The notes under the pieces were generated by a model. It saw nothing but the letters and a program-made list of their open reading frames with translations, ran no database searches and was not told the origin of the DNA. Positions 34,921-44,765 of a DNA stretch of 64,000 nucleotides are shown here, in pieces; within the stretch, counting starts at the first letter, position 1, and each line of letters starts with the position of its first letter. The stretch covers positions 372,001 to 436,000 of the forward strand of contig NZ_JNZS01000009.1 of assembly GCF_000718515.1 (NCBI RefSeq), in the 5' to 3' direction. The DNA is from Micromonospora parva (GTDB lineage: Bacteria > Actinomycetota > Actinomycetes > Mycobacteriales > Micromonosporaceae). A program made the translations under genes and the position numbers.

Positions 34921-37320
34921 GTGCAAACCGGTTCGACCACCGATCAACCGCAGTCCACCGCCGGCTTGGCCGACGACGAGACCTGGCGGATCCGGCGCAC
35001 AGCGGCCGACCAGGACCGGCTCGGCGAGACCGAGTCGATCTTCGCGTTGAGCAACGGGTGGATCGGCTGGCGCGGGGTGCTCGACGAGGGTGCTCCGTGC
35101 GGGATGCCGGGCAGTTACGTCAACGGCTTCCACGAGCGGCGCGAACTGAGCTACCCCGAGGAGGGGTACGCGTTCCCGTCGGCCAGCGACACCGTCATCA
35201 GCGCACCGAACGCCACACTGATCCGGCTCTGGGTCGACGACGAGCCACTCGATCTCCGGACCGGGACGCTGCGCCGCCACGAACGGGTGCTCGACCTGCG
35301 CGCCGGCGTGCTGACTCGGGAGACCGAGTGGATCTCACCCGCAGGTCGGGCCGTGCGCCTGCGCAGCACCCGGTTGGTGTCCCTGCCGCGTCGCCCGGTG
35401 GCCGCCGTCCGGTACGAGGTCGAGCCGTTGGACACCGCCGTCGAGCTGCGCGTCTGCTCGGACCTGCTGGCAAACGAGAAGGTGCCGGAGCGCTCGGACG
35501 ACCCTCGGGCCGCCTCGGTGCCCACCGACCCGCTGACCGCCGAGACGTACCAGGCGACCGGCCTCGACGGCGTGCTGGTGCACCGCACCGAGCGCAGCGG
35601 CCAACGCGTCGCGGTCGCCGTCAGCCACCTGCTGGACGGGCCGGACACGGTGACCACCACCGGCGACTGCACCCCGGACCGGGTACGGCTGACCGTCACG
35701 GGTCGTCTGCACCCGGGGGAGCGGTTGCGGCTGACGAAGTTCGCCGCCTACGAGTGGGCGGCGGTCGACGAGACGCCCGCCGACGAGTTGGCCGCCCTGG
35801 TCACCGCCGAGGCGGACGCCGCCCGCGCGGACGGCTTCGACGCCCTGCTCACCGACCAGCGCGCCGCCCTGGACGCGGCCTGGCAGGTCGCCGACGTGCG
35901 GCTCGACGGCGATCCGGAGCTTCAGCAGGCCGTTCGGTTCGCGATGTTCCACCTGATCCAGGCCGGTCGCCCGGACTGCGACCGGACCATCTCGGCCAAG
36001 GGGTTGACCGGCAACGGCTACGACGGTCACGTCCTCTGGGACACCGAAAGTTACGTCCTGCCGGTGCTCACCTACCTGGCCCCGGCGGTGGCCCGGTCGG
36101 CGCTGACCTGGCGGCGCGCCCACCTCCCCGAGGCGCGGGAGCGGGCCGCCGAGCTGCGGTTGGCCGGCGCGACCTTCCCGTGGCGCACCATCGGCGGCCG
36201 GGAGTGCTCCGGCTACTGGCCGGCGGGCACCGCCGGGCTGCACGTCAACGCCGACGTCGCCGACGCGGTGCTGCGCTACGTGGCGGCCACCGACGACCAG
36301 CGGTTCCTGGCCGAGGCGGGGCTGGAACTGCTGGTGGAGACCGCCCGGCTCTGGCACGGCTTCGGCCACTGGTCGGGCGACGGCGGCTTCCACCTGCACG
36401 GCGTGACCGGCCCGGACGAGTACGCCGCGCTTGTCGACGACAACGTCTTCACCAACCTGATGGCCAGGCGCAACCTGCGCGGCGCGGCGGACGCCGCCGA
36501 GCGGCATCCGGAGGTGGCCGACCGGCTCGGCGTGGACCGCGACGAGGTGGCCGGCTGGCGGGCCGCCGCCGATGCGATGGCCATCCCGTACGACAGCGAG
36601 CGCGAGGTGCACCAGCAGGCCGCCGGCTTCACCGAGCAACCCGAGTGGGACTTCGCGAACACCGGCGACGACGACTACCCGTTGCTGCTGCACTTCCCGT
36701 ACCTGGAGCTGTACCGCAAGCAGGTGGTCAAGCAGGCCGACCTGGTGCTGGCCATGCAACTTCGCCCCGGTGAGTTCAGCGCCGACGAGAAGGCGCGCAA
36801 CCTGGCGTACTACCAGGCCCGCACGGTCCGCGACTCGTCGCTGTCGGCCGCCCCGCAGGCGGTGCTGGCCGCCGAGGTCGGGCACCTGGACCTGGCGTAC
36901 GACCTGTTCGCCGAGTCGGTGCTGCAGGACCTGGCCGACCTGGGGGACAAGACCGCCGACGGGCTGCACCTGGCCTCGCTGGCCGGCGCGTGGCTGGCAC
37001 TGGTGCAGGGCTTCGGTGGGTTGCGCGACGACCGCGAGGTGCTCTCCTTCGACCCCCGCCTGCCGCGCCGGATCGACCGGCTGGCGTTCAGCCTGCGCTG
37101 GCGCGGCCACCGGCTGCGGGTCACGTTGACTCCGACGGAGGCCCGCTACGAGCTGCCCGACGCCACCGGCGACGCCGAGATCGAGCTGTGGCACCACGGC
37201 GAGTCGCTGCGGGTCACCGGCACCGAGCCGGTCACCCGGCCGATGCCGCCGGTGCCCGACCCCGGCCCGGAACCGCCCTCCCCGCCCGGCCGCCGCCCCA
37301 CCCGCCGCTCGGCCGACTGA
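34921..37320 (+). CDS. GH65 family glycoside phosphorylase
   Basis: 799 residues, full GH65 length. An N-terminal beta-sandwich (about 1-270) leads to the (alpha/alpha)6 barrel. The general-acid Glu is E500 in HLHGVTGPDEY; KQADLVLAM and the LHLASLAG block are family landmarks. GH65 enzymes phosphorolyse trehalose, maltose, kojibiose or nigerose to beta-glucose 1-phosphate. Specificity cannot be read here, though nigerose would match the alpha-1,3-glucan locus 13 kb away. No beta-phosphoglucomutase is adjacent. GTG 34921 follows GGAG by six bases. The C-terminus is a Pro-rich tail. Confidence 0.9.
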   Translation: MQTGSTTDQPQSTAGLADDETWRIRRTAADQDRLGETESIFALSNGWIGWRGVLDEGAPCGMPGSYVNGFHERRELSYPEEGYAFPSASDTVISAPNATLIRLWVDDEPLDLRTGTLRRHERVLDLRAGVLTRETEWISPAGRAVRLRSTRLVSLPRRPVAAVRYEVEPLDTAVELRVCSDLLANEKVPERSDDPRAASVPTDPLTAETYQATGLDGVLVHRTERSGQRVAVAVSHLLDGPDTVTTTGDCTPDRVRLTVTGRLHPGERLRLTKFAAYEWAAVDETPADELAALVTAEADAARADGFDALLTDQRAALDAAWQVADVRLDGDPELQQAVRFAMFHLIQAGRPDCDRTISAKGLTGNGYDGHVLWDTESYVLPVLTYLAPAVARSALTWRRAHLPEARERAAELRLAGATFPWRTIGGRECSGYWPAGTAGLHVNADVADAVLRYVAATDDQRFLAEAGLELLVETARLWHGFGHWSGDGGFHLHGVTGPDEYAALVDDNVFTNLMARRNLRGAADAAERHPEVADRLGVDRDEVAGWRAAADAMAIPYDSEREVHQQAAGFTEQPEWDFANTGDDDYPLLLHFPYLELYRKQVVKQADLVLAMQLRPGEFSADEKARNLAYYQARTVRDSSLSAAPQAVLAAEVGHLDLAYDLFAESVLQDLADLGDKTADGLHLASLAGAWLALVQGFGGLRDDREVLSFDPRLPRRIDRLAFSLRWRGHRLRVTLTPTEARYELPDATGDAEIELWHHGESLRVTGTEPVTRPMPPVPDPGPEPPSPPGRRPTRRSAD

Positions 37321-37369
37321 GCCGCCTCGCTGGTGTTGTCGCGCGGTGGTCTCGGGTCCGTTGCTCGGC

Positions 37370-37834
37370 TCAGATCGGCGCGGGACCACCTGCCATCCGT
37401 TCGCGGACGGCCGCCAGGTCCTCGAAGGCGTACGCCCAGTTGTGGCACTTGAAGCTGCGCAGACCGTCGATCGCGGTGTGACAGTCGGAGCAGCGCACCC
37501 CGGCGATGGCGTCCGGGATCTCGGTGTTGACGTACTTGCGTTCGCCGAGGATGACCGTGGCGATCATGGTCTTGTCGTGCAGGCCGGAGAGGGCCGACGA
37601 GACGATGTCATACCAGGTGATCCGCCGGCGGCACTTCGGGCAGTCGGGTTCGTCGCCGCTGACCCAGAGCGGGGCGCCGATGCTGCGTGCGGGCATGCCG
37701 AGCAGCTTCTCCAGCCGCCGGACGTCCGACTCGGGGGTGGTCCAGCGGTGTCGGCCGGGCAGTGACGCGGGTGAGTCGTACACGGCGCGGAACAGGTCGT
37801 TGTCGACCTGCACGGTTTCGCGCTGAGCGGTCAT
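37370..37834 (-). CDS. Small protein with two CxxC knuckles, function unknown
   Basis: 154 residues. CPKCRRRITW and CSDCHTAIDG are spaced like a zinc ribbon, and a later FKCHNW adds a possible ligand. No enzyme motif seen. GAGGAGG precedes ATG 37834 at a good spacing; upstream frame lacks support. Convergent with GH65 and divergent from LtrA. I do not recognise the family. Confidence 0.7.
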   Translation of the reverse strand: MTAQRETVQVDNDLFRAVYDSPASLPGRHRWTTPESDVRRLEKLLGMPARSIGAPLWVSGDEPDCPKCRRRITWYDIVSSALSGLHDKTMIATVILGERKYVNTEIPDAIAGVRCSDCHTAIDGLRSFKCHNWAYAFEDLAAVRERMAGGPAPI

Positions 37835-38016
37835 CGGCTTCCCTCCTCGTTGAGTCGGTGCCCCCACCGTGGTCAGCGGTGACCATGGGCGCAGCCGGAT
37901 CAACGACACGAGGGGTCAGCGGGTCGTCGCTACGCGGCTGACCGCTTTCGGCTCCGGTGCGCGGCCTCGGGTGGTACGACGGACGCAGGGGCCGTGCGCC
38001 AGCGGGAGGAGCGCCG

Positions 38017-39177
38017 ATGGCGAGCAGACCCGAGCGGCTGCTGCGGGGCGGCGACTCGCCGCTGAGCGCCTCGTTCCTGGAGCTGTTCTTCGATCTGGCG
38101 TTCGTGCTGGTCCTCAGCCAGTTGGCCGCCCACCTGCTGCACGACCTCACAGTGGTCGGCGCGCTGCACACCGCCCTGCTGTTGACCGGAGTCTGGTGGA
38201 TCTGGGTGCCCACCACCTGGTTCGCCGACTGGTACGACCCGCAGAGCCCGGCGGTGCGGTGGCTGCTGGTGGGCGCCGCGCTGGGCACCCTGCTGGCCGG
38301 GGTGGCGATCCCGCAGGCGTTGGACGGGCGGGGGCTGCTCTTCGCCGCCGCGTACGTCTCGGTGCACATTGCCCGTGGGGTGGTGACCGCTGTCGGGTTG
38401 CGCGGTCATCCGCGGCAGATTCGGACGCTGCGGATCCTGTGCTGGTTCAGCGTCTCGGCCGTACCGTGGCTCGCCGGTGGGTTGCTGCCGCAGTGGCGGG
38501 TGCCGTTGTGGCTGCTCGCCCTCGCTCTCGACCTCACCGGTCCGAGGCTCGGTTACCCCACACCCGGGATGGGCCGGACCACGCGGGAGGAGTTGCACCT
38601 GGCCGGTGAGCACTTCGCCGAGCGGTACCAGCAGATCATGATCATCGCGCTCGGCGAACTCGTCCTGGTCGCCGGCCTGTCGTACGCCGGCACCGATCTG
38701 CACTTCTCACAGACCGTCGCGTTTCTGCTGGTCTTCACCCTCGCCGTGCTGATCGGTCTGCTCTACGTCACGCCTGCCGGCCAGCGCCTCGGCCCGGCCA
38801 TCGAGCGCGCCGATCCGGCCCGCCTCGGCGTGATCACCGGTTACCTGCACCTGGTGATGATCGCCGGGCTGGTGGTCACCGCCGTCGGCGCCGAACTGAG
38901 CATCGTCCACCCCCTACGGACCGGTGACACGACCGCTGTCGTGGTCATTCTGAGCGGCCCGACGCTGTTCCTCGTCGGGCGGATCCTCTTCTCGGCGACG
39001 ATCCACCGGCGGCTCTCCTGGCCCCGGGTCGCCGCCCTGTTCGTGTTGGCCGGCGCGGCGGCCGTGCTGCGGCTGCCGCTGGTGGCGGTCAGCGCGGTCG
39101 CCGTCACTGTGGTGCTGGTGGTGGTCGTCCTCGATCACGCCGGCATCCGGTCCTACCGCCACCGATCTGGTGCGTAG
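38017..39177 (+). CDS. ltrA: LtrA-family membrane protein
   Basis: 386 residues with about ten hydrophobic helices. The opening block SFLELFFDLAFVLVLSQL and EHFAERYQQIMIIALGEL are LtrA (low temperature requirement A) signatures. The biochemical role of the family is unknown. GGGAGGA lies six bases before ATG 38017. It ends 27 bases before the MarR-GNAT gene. Confidence 0.88.
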   Translation: MASRPERLLRGGDSPLSASFLELFFDLAFVLVLSQLAAHLLHDLTVVGALHTALLLTGVWWIWVPTTWFADWYDPQSPAVRWLLVGAALGTLLAGVAIPQALDGRGLLFAAAYVSVHIARGVVTAVGLRGHPRQIRTLRILCWFSVSAVPWLAGGLLPQWRVPLWLLALALDLTGPRLGYPTPGMGRTTREELHLAGEHFAERYQQIMIIALGELVLVAGLSYAGTDLHFSQTVAFLLVFTLAVLIGLLYVTPAGQRLGPAIERADPARLGVITGYLHLVMIAGLVVTAVGAELSIVHPLRTGDTTAVVVILSGPTLFLVGRILFSATIHRRLSWPRVAALFVLAGAAAVLRLPLVAVSAVAVTVVLVVVVLDHAGIRSYRHRSGA

Positions 39178-39185
39178 GCAATAAG

Positions 39186-39204
39186 CCTGACTAAGGTCAG
39201 GTGT
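39186..39204 (+). promoter_or_regulatory. Leaderless promoter overlapped by a CCTGAC/GTCAGG palindrome
   Basis: CCTGAC (39186-39191) and GTCAGG (39196-39201) are perfect arms around TAAG. The -10 TAAGGT (39192-39197) lies inside and ends seven bases before ATG 39205, so the transcript should start at the ATG. A MarR-type repressor bound here would block its own transcription; self-control by the downstream MarR-GNAT protein is inferred. Confidence 0.65.
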
Positions 39205-40098
39205 ATGGACTCGGCTCTCATCGCCGCCGTACGGCGGTTCAACCGGACGGTCACCCAACGGGTGGGTGCGCTCGACGACGAGTACATGGCCCAGGGCCGT
39301 CCCCTGGGGCAGGCTCGACTGCTCTGGGAGATCGGCCCCGCCGGTGCCGAGGTCGCCGCGCTACGCACCCGGCTCGGCCTGGACTCCGGACACCTCAGTC
39401 GGCTCCTGCGCACCCTGGAGAACGACGGTCTCATCACCGTCGGTCCGGTCGACCGGACCGGCGGCGACGGCCGGGTACGTGTCGCCACGCTCACCGACGC
39501 CGGCCGGACCCAGTGGGCCGACCTCGATCAGCGCTCGGACGATCTCGCCGCCTCGATCCTCGAACCGCTCACCGAACACCGCCGGGAACGACTCGTCACC
39601 GCCATGGCCGAGGTGGAACGGCTGCTCGTCGGGTCGATGGTCGTCATCGAGCCTTGCCCGCCGGGCGACCCGCGGGCCCGTGCCTGCCTCCGGGCCTACG
39701 TCCGGGACATCGCCCGACGACTCGACGACGGGTTCGACCCCGCACTGAGCAAGCCGCTGCACGACGATGCGCTCGCCCCGCCCAACGGTGTGCTCCTGCT
39801 CGCCACCCTCAACGGCGAACCGATCGGCTGCGGCGGGGTGAAACTGCACCGGGGCGAGGCCGCCGAGATCAAACGCGTGTGGGTGGCGGACACCGTACGC
39901 GGCCTCGGCGTCGGGCGGCGGCTGCTGGGGGAGCTGGAACGGTACGCCGCCGAGCATGGCGCGACCGCCGTCCGGCTGGACACCAACCGCAACCTCACCG
40001 AGGCGATCGCCCTGTACCGGGCGACCGGTTACCGGGAGATCGAGGCGTACAACACCGAGCACTACGCCCACCACTGGTTCGAGAAGCGGTTGGCCTAG
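39205..40098 (+). CDS. MarR-type regulator fused to a GNAT acetyltransferase domain
   Basis: 297 residues. The first 140 residues are a winged-helix MarR domain (RLGLDSGHLSRLLRTLENDGLI, wing DRTGGDGRVRVATLT). The second half is a GNAT domain with the acetyl-CoA loop VRGLGVGRRLL and the RNLTEAIALYRATGYREI block. The pairing is known in actinobacteria; the acetylated substrate is unknown. It starts at a leaderless promoter with an overlapping palindrome. Confidence 0.9.
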   Translation: MDSALIAAVRRFNRTVTQRVGALDDEYMAQGRPLGQARLLWEIGPAGAEVAALRTRLGLDSGHLSRLLRTLENDGLITVGPVDRTGGDGRVRVATLTDAGRTQWADLDQRSDDLAASILEPLTEHRRERLVTAMAEVERLLVGSMVVIEPCPPGDPRARACLRAYVRDIARRLDDGFDPALSKPLHDDALAPPNGVLLLATLNGEPIGCGGVKLHRGEAAEIKRVWVADTVRGLGVGRRLLGELERYAAEHGATAVRLDTNRNLTEAIALYRATGYREIEAYNTEHYAHHWFEKRLA

Positions 40099-40236
40099 AC
40101 CCGATCGAGTGGTCAGGATCGATCGCCACCTGATGGCACGGCACCGAAAATGACCTCGAAGACCGCCGCCTCGCTGGGCAGGCTGGTGGGTGCCGGAGCG
40201 AACAACAGCCCCCGGCACCCACGCGAGGAGTCGTTA

Positions 40237-40848
40237 GTGCGCAAGCTTGTGTATTACATCGCCACCACCCTGGACGGCTTCATCGCCGGCCCCGACGGCG
40301 CCGACCCCACCGGCCCCGGCGGTTTCTGGCCCGTTCCGGAGGACTACCTGCGCCACCTCGTCGCCGAGTACCCGGAGACCCTGCCCGGCCCGGCCCGACA
40401 GGCGTTCGGCATCACCGACGAGGGCAGCCGGTTCGACACCGTGCTGGAAGGACGCCACTCCTACGAGGTGGGGCTGAAGGCCGGCGTCACCGACGCGTAC
40501 CCCCACCTGCGCCACCTGGTGTTCTCCCGCACGCTGGGCAGCAGCCCGGATCCGGCCGTCGAGGTCGTCGACCAGGACCCGATCGCCACGGTACGAGAGC
40601 TCAAGCGACACGACGGCAAGGACGTCTGGGTGATCGGCGGTGGTGCCCTGGCCGGTGCCCTGTATCCCGAGATCGATCAGCTGATCGTCAAACTCGCCCC
40701 GCTGACCATCGGCGCCGGCATCCCGCTGTTCGGCCGGGACGCCGTCTTCGCCCCACGTACCTGGCGGCTGACCGACCACACCGTCCTGGGCAGTGGCGCT
40801 CTCTTCCTGACCTACACCCGCACCGAGGCCGCAGACGAGCCCGCATGA
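40237..40848 (+). CDS. Dihydrofolate-reductase-like (RibD C-domain) protein
   Basis: 203 residues. YYIATTLDGFIAGPDG and the later DVWVIGGGALAGALYPEIDQLIV match the RibD_C/DHFR-like fold, which binds NADPH. These small proteins are widespread and mostly uncharacterised; true folate reduction is not implied. GTG 40237 has CGAGGAG six bases upstream. It follows the MarR-GNAT gene by 138 bases. Confidence 0.87.
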   Translation: MRKLVYYIATTLDGFIAGPDGADPTGPGGFWPVPEDYLRHLVAEYPETLPGPARQAFGITDEGSRFDTVLEGRHSYEVGLKAGVTDAYPHLRHLVFSRTLGSSPDPAVEVVDQDPIATVRELKRHDGKDVWVIGGGALAGALYPEIDQLIVKLAPLTIGAGIPLFGRDAVFAPRTWRLTDHTVLGSGALFLTYTRTEAADEPA

Positions 40849-40960
40849 GCGGTGGATGCGGTCCTACCGTCCGGGGCCCCGGCCGTAGCCAGGTTCGCGG
40901 GTAGGCAGTCCGGTCTGGCCGCTGCTGCCGGTCGCCGACGGCACCAGCGGCCAGAACGGA

Positions 40961-43000
40961 TCAGCCCTTCACCGCCCCCGCGGTGAGTCCCTCGGTCAGG
41001 AAGCGCTGCCCGAGGGCGTACATGATCACCACGGGGATGCTGACGAGCAGTGACGCCGCGGCGAGTTGTCCCTGTGGCACGACGTCTCCGGCGATCATCG
41101 ACTGCATCCCCACCGGGAGCGTCTTGTACTCGTCCTTCGTGATGAACACGAAGGCGAAGAGGAACTCGTTCCAGGCGTTGGTCAGGGTGAAGAGCGCGAC
41201 AGCCAGCAGCCCCGGCTTGGCCAGCGGCAGCACCACCCGTCCGAACGCCTGGACGCGGCTGCAACCGTCGACAAGTGCGGCCTCCTCCAGCTCGATGGGG
41301 ATCGACGAGAAGTACCCCACCAGCAGCCAGGTGGCGAACGGCAGGGTGAAGGTCGGGTACGTCACCACCAGCGACCACAACGAGTCGGTGAGTCGAGCGC
41401 CGATGAGCATCTGGTACAGCGGGATGAACAGCAGCGCGCCCGGCATCACGTAGGTGAGCAGCACCGTGACGGTGAAGCTCTGCGCCCCGCGGAACCGCAG
41501 CCGGGCCAGCGCGTAACCGGCCAGGGCGGCGCAGACCAGTGCCACCGCGGTGGACGCCGCCGACACCAGCAGAGTGTTGAGGTACCAGCGGCCGAACGGC
41601 TGGTTGGCGAAGAGGGCGCTGAACTGTTCCAGCGTCCACGGCGTCGGCCACAGGTCGTCGGTACGCATGACGACCTGGCCCTCGGACTTGAAGGCCGTGA
41701 CGGCGATCCAGTACAGCGGGCCGAGCACGAAGAAGAGCAGACCGGCCAGCGCGACCCAGGACCCGACGCCCGACACCGCCGCCGACGACCGGCGGCCACC
41801 TCGCGACTGGAGGGTCGAGACGACCCGGCCGACCACCGCCGCGACCAGCAGAATCACCCCGAGGACCACCGCCGCCTTCCAGAAGATCTCCGGCGATGCC
41901 CAGAGCAGCAGACCGGTGACCAGCGCCGTGATGACCCACGGCAGGGCCCTGCGGGCTGGACCGGTCCACCGATGGGTTCCGATCCATCGTGCGGCCCGGC
42001 GTCGGCGGGGCAGTTTGATGTTGCTGTCCTGACGCAACAACCGGACCAGGACGAACACCAGCCCGCCGATGATCGGCAGCATGACGAGCGTGACCGCCGC
42101 CCCAGCGCCGTACTGGAGCTGGAGGATCGCCTTGGAGTAGGCGATCAGCACGTACGGCGCTGTCACGTCGCCCGGGCCACCCTGGGTCAGCAACCAGATG
42201 AGGTCGAAGTTGTTGAACGTCCAGATCGACGACAGGGTCACCGTCACGGTGATCACGTGGCGCAGTCCGGGCAGCGTCACGTTGGCGAACCGCTGCCAGG
42301 CCGAGGCCCCGTCGATGGTCGCCGCCTCGTAGAGGTCCGCCGGGATGGCCTTCAACCCGGCGAGGAAGCACACGGTGAAGAACGGCACTCCCTTCCAGAC
42401 GTTGACCAGGATCACCGACGGCATGGCCAGCGACGGGTCGGACAGCCAACCCGCGGGCCAGCTGTCGACCAGGTGCGCGCTGGCCAGCAGCGGCCCGATC
42501 CCGGTGGCGGTGAGCAGCGTGTTGACGCTGCCGAAGATCGGGTCGAGCAGCGCGCGCCAGCTGAACGCCGTCACCACCGTCGGCACCACCCACGGCACCA
42601 GGAGCAGGCCGGCCAGCAGGGCCCGGCCACGGCGGCGATGGTGCAGCAGCAGGGCCGCGGCCAATCCCAGCACGACCTTGAAAACCTCGGCGTACGCGGT
42701 GAAGACGAACGAGTTCACCACGCCGGTGTGGAACTGGTCGTCGCCGACGAGCGCGAGGTAGTTGTCCAGGCCGACGAAGACGCTGTCCTGCCCGTGCCGT
42801 TCGGTGGTGCTGGTGATGATCGACCGGGCGATCGGCACGAGAACGAGCCCGCCGACCAGCACGGCCATCGGCGCCAGGAACAGGGCGGCGAGTCGCCAGT
42901 CGCGACCCAGCCGCCGCTGGACGGCCGTGAGGGAGCCAGGCCCCGACGGCGGTGATTTCCTCGCCGCCGTCGGGACCCGTGCAGGACGGACCGAGCTCAC
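40961..43000 (-). CDS. Single-chain fusion of two ABC sugar permeases (MalF-like plus MalG-like)
   Basis: 679 residues, about twice the normal size. Residues 35-322 are one permease with EAA loop EAATIDGASAWQRF (225-238); residues 412-679 are the second, with EEAALVDGCSRVQAF (572-586). The joining segment 323-411 is basic and carries two extra hydrophobic helices (353-393), which would allow both halves to keep their normal topology. These are usually two genes. The frame is open with even codon use, so a sequencing frameshift is unlikely. GTG 43000 overlaps the binding-protein stop (GTGA). No ATPase gene accompanies it. Confidence 0.9.
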   Translation of the reverse strand: MSSVRPARVPTAARKSPPSGPGSLTAVQRRLGRDWRLAALFLAPMAVLVGGLVLVPIARSIITSTTERHGQDSVFVGLDNYLALVGDDQFHTGVVNSFVFTAYAEVFKVVLGLAAALLLHHRRRGRALLAGLLLVPWVVPTVVTAFSWRALLDPIFGSVNTLLTATGIGPLLASAHLVDSWPAGWLSDPSLAMPSVILVNVWKGVPFFTVCFLAGLKAIPADLYEAATIDGASAWQRFANVTLPGLRHVITVTVTLSSIWTFNNFDLIWLLTQGGPGDVTAPYVLIAYSKAILQLQYGAGAAVTLVMLPIIGGLVFVLVRLLRQDSNIKLPRRRRAARWIGTHRWTGPARRALPWVITALVTGLLLWASPEIFWKAAVVLGVILLVAAVVGRVVSTLQSRGGRRSSAAVSGVGSWVALAGLLFFVLGPLYWIAVTAFKSEGQVVMRTDDLWPTPWTLEQFSALFANQPFGRWYLNTLLVSAASTAVALVCAALAGYALARLRFRGAQSFTVTVLLTYVMPGALLFIPLYQMLIGARLTDSLWSLVVTYPTFTLPFATWLLVGYFSSIPIELEEAALVDGCSRVQAFGRVVLPLAKPGLLAVALFTLTNAWNEFLFAFVFITKDEYKTLPVGMQSMIAGDVVPQGQLAAASLLVSIPVVIMYALGQRFLTEGLTAGAVKG

Positions 43001-44427
43001 TGCGGCAGCCCCTGCTGGTTGAAGATCTGCACCATCTTCGCGTGGGCGGCCGTCACGGCCTGCGCCGGCGACGTGCCCTGCACGACCTGCTGCATCATGT
43101 CGGTCAGGACGTAGGCCGATCCGACCGCCTGCTGGCCCGCGCTGGCCTTCTGCGGGAAGGCCAGGCCGTTCTTCGTGTTCAGCGGCAGCTTCAACTCAGT
43201 GATCTTGCGCAGCATGGGGAACGCCGGGTCGCCGCTGGTGAAGAACGGGTCGGCGTCCCAGACCTTCGCCCAGGCGGGCATCACCAGGCCGGGTGCTTCC
43301 TTCGCCACCCCGAGCAGCGCGGGCGCGCTGACCAGGTACTGCGCCAGGAGCTTGGCGAGCGCCGGGTTCTTGGCACCCTTGAAGACGACGAAGCCCTGCG
43401 ACTGGCCGAGCAGCAGCGGATTGTCGGTCGCCGGGCCGATGCAGTCGGAGAACACGTGGGTGTTCGCGTGCACCGGGTTCTTCTTGGTCCTGGAGTCGGC
43501 GTAGACGCTGAACTGGTTGCGGGTGTAACCGAGGATCCCGGCGAGCCAGTTCTCGTTGTTGCTGGTGTCGGTCCAACTGGCGATCCCCGGCGGCAGCATC
43601 GGCTTGTACTTGGGGTTGGTGTAGATGTCGCCGAGGAAGGTCACCGCCTGCACCGTCTCAGGGGAGTTGAAGGTGACCTTCCGGCCGTCGTTGGCGGCGA
43701 TCGACCCACCGTAGGCGTTGATCAGCGCCTCGATCATGCCGTTGCCGTCACCGGAGCGGTTGACCGTCATCCCCCAGCCGAACCGGCGTTTGGTCGGATC
43801 GGAGATCTCCAGGCACAGGTCCCGCAGCTCCTCCCAGCTGTAGATGTCCTTCGGGGTGATGCCCTTGTCCTGCATCCAGTCCTTGCGCAGGAACGACCCG
43901 ATCCCGATGAAGTGGTACGGGATCGCGAACCACTTGCCGTCGAAGACGCAGAAGTTCTTGGCCTCGGCGCAGGGCTCGCCGTACTTGGCGGTCAACGCCG
44001 TGACGACGTCCGTCACGTCCTCCAGGTCGCCCAGCGCCTGGAACTGCGCGACGAACCGCGAGTCGGTCATGAACGCCAGGTCACGGGCCACCCCGCCCTT
44101 GACCTCGGCGTCGATCTTGGCGACCACGTCACCGGCGTCAGCCTGGACGAGACTGTTCTCGATCTTCGTCCCGGTGGTGTCGGCGAACTTCTTGATCGAG
44201 CTGTCGAGCGCTTCGTTCGCCGCCGTCGAGTAGAGCTTCTGCGACAGCATCCCCATCGAGGAACCCTTCATCGACGCCGCAGCGTCGATCAGTTCCTGCG
44301 GAACGTCCGGCTGCACCTTGCTGGGGGACTCGGAGGTGCCCCCGCACGCGGCCAGACCGGCCGCGCCGAGCACCCCCACCCCCATCCCCAGAAAGCCACG
44401 CCGGGACCACGCCAGGTTGTCGTTCAT
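42997..44427 (-). CDS. Sugar-binding lipoprotein with Tat-type signal
   Basis: 476 residues. The signal SRRGFLGMGVGVLGAAGLAAC has a twin-arginine motif and a lipobox (LAAC), so it may be exported folded by Tat and lipidated. The mature part is a type 1 extracellular solute-binding protein. It is the only binding protein paired with the fused permease. GAGGAGG precedes ATG 44427 by eight bases. No catabolic enzyme is linked, so the ligand is unknown. Confidence 0.92.
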   Translation of the reverse strand: MNDNLAWSRRGFLGMGVGVLGAAGLAACGGTSESPSKVQPDVPQELIDAAASMKGSSMGMLSQKLYSTAANEALDSSIKKFADTTGTKIENSLVQADAGDVVAKIDAEVKGGVARDLAFMTDSRFVAQFQALGDLEDVTDVVTALTAKYGEPCAEAKNFCVFDGKWFAIPYHFIGIGSFLRKDWMQDKGITPKDIYSWEELRDLCLEISDPTKRRFGWGMTVNRSGDGNGMIEALINAYGGSIAANDGRKVTFNSPETVQAVTFLGDIYTNPKYKPMLPPGIASWTDTSNNENWLAGILGYTRNQFSVYADSRTKKNPVHANTHVFSDCIGPATDNPLLLGQSQGFVVFKGAKNPALAKLLAQYLVSAPALLGVAKEAPGLVMPAWAKVWDADPFFTSGDPAFPMLRKITELKLPLNTKNGLAFPQKASAGQQAVGSAYVLTDMMQQVVQGTSPAQAVTAAHAKMVQIFNQQGLPQ

Positions 44428-44765
44428 GGAATTCGCCTCCTCTGTCTCCCCGCACCACCGCACGCCGAAGGCGTGCCTGTGCTCCAGGTGTGCCTATGAC
44501 GGCGACCACGGACGCGTCGCCCGCATCGATCAGTGCGCTCGCGTACCCGTTGTCGAAGTTGGTGGGGTTGCGGCGGCGGGTGTTGCCCCGCCGCCGCTCA
44601 CCGTCGGGAGTCCGCTGACGCACGCGTCGTCGTGGCATCCGAGCGAGCCACGCGAGAGACTCCGCGCGCCGCTCGTCGGGTAGCGCGACGAGGGTGAGGC
44701 GATCGGCGACCGGGCCGAGAAAGCTGCGCTGACGTTGCAGTTCGGTCGGGCCACGAGACCACCAC

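Noticed and set aside
35335..37389. 684-residue minus-strand frame
   Set aside because: Shadow of the GH65 gene with biased composition and no conserved block.
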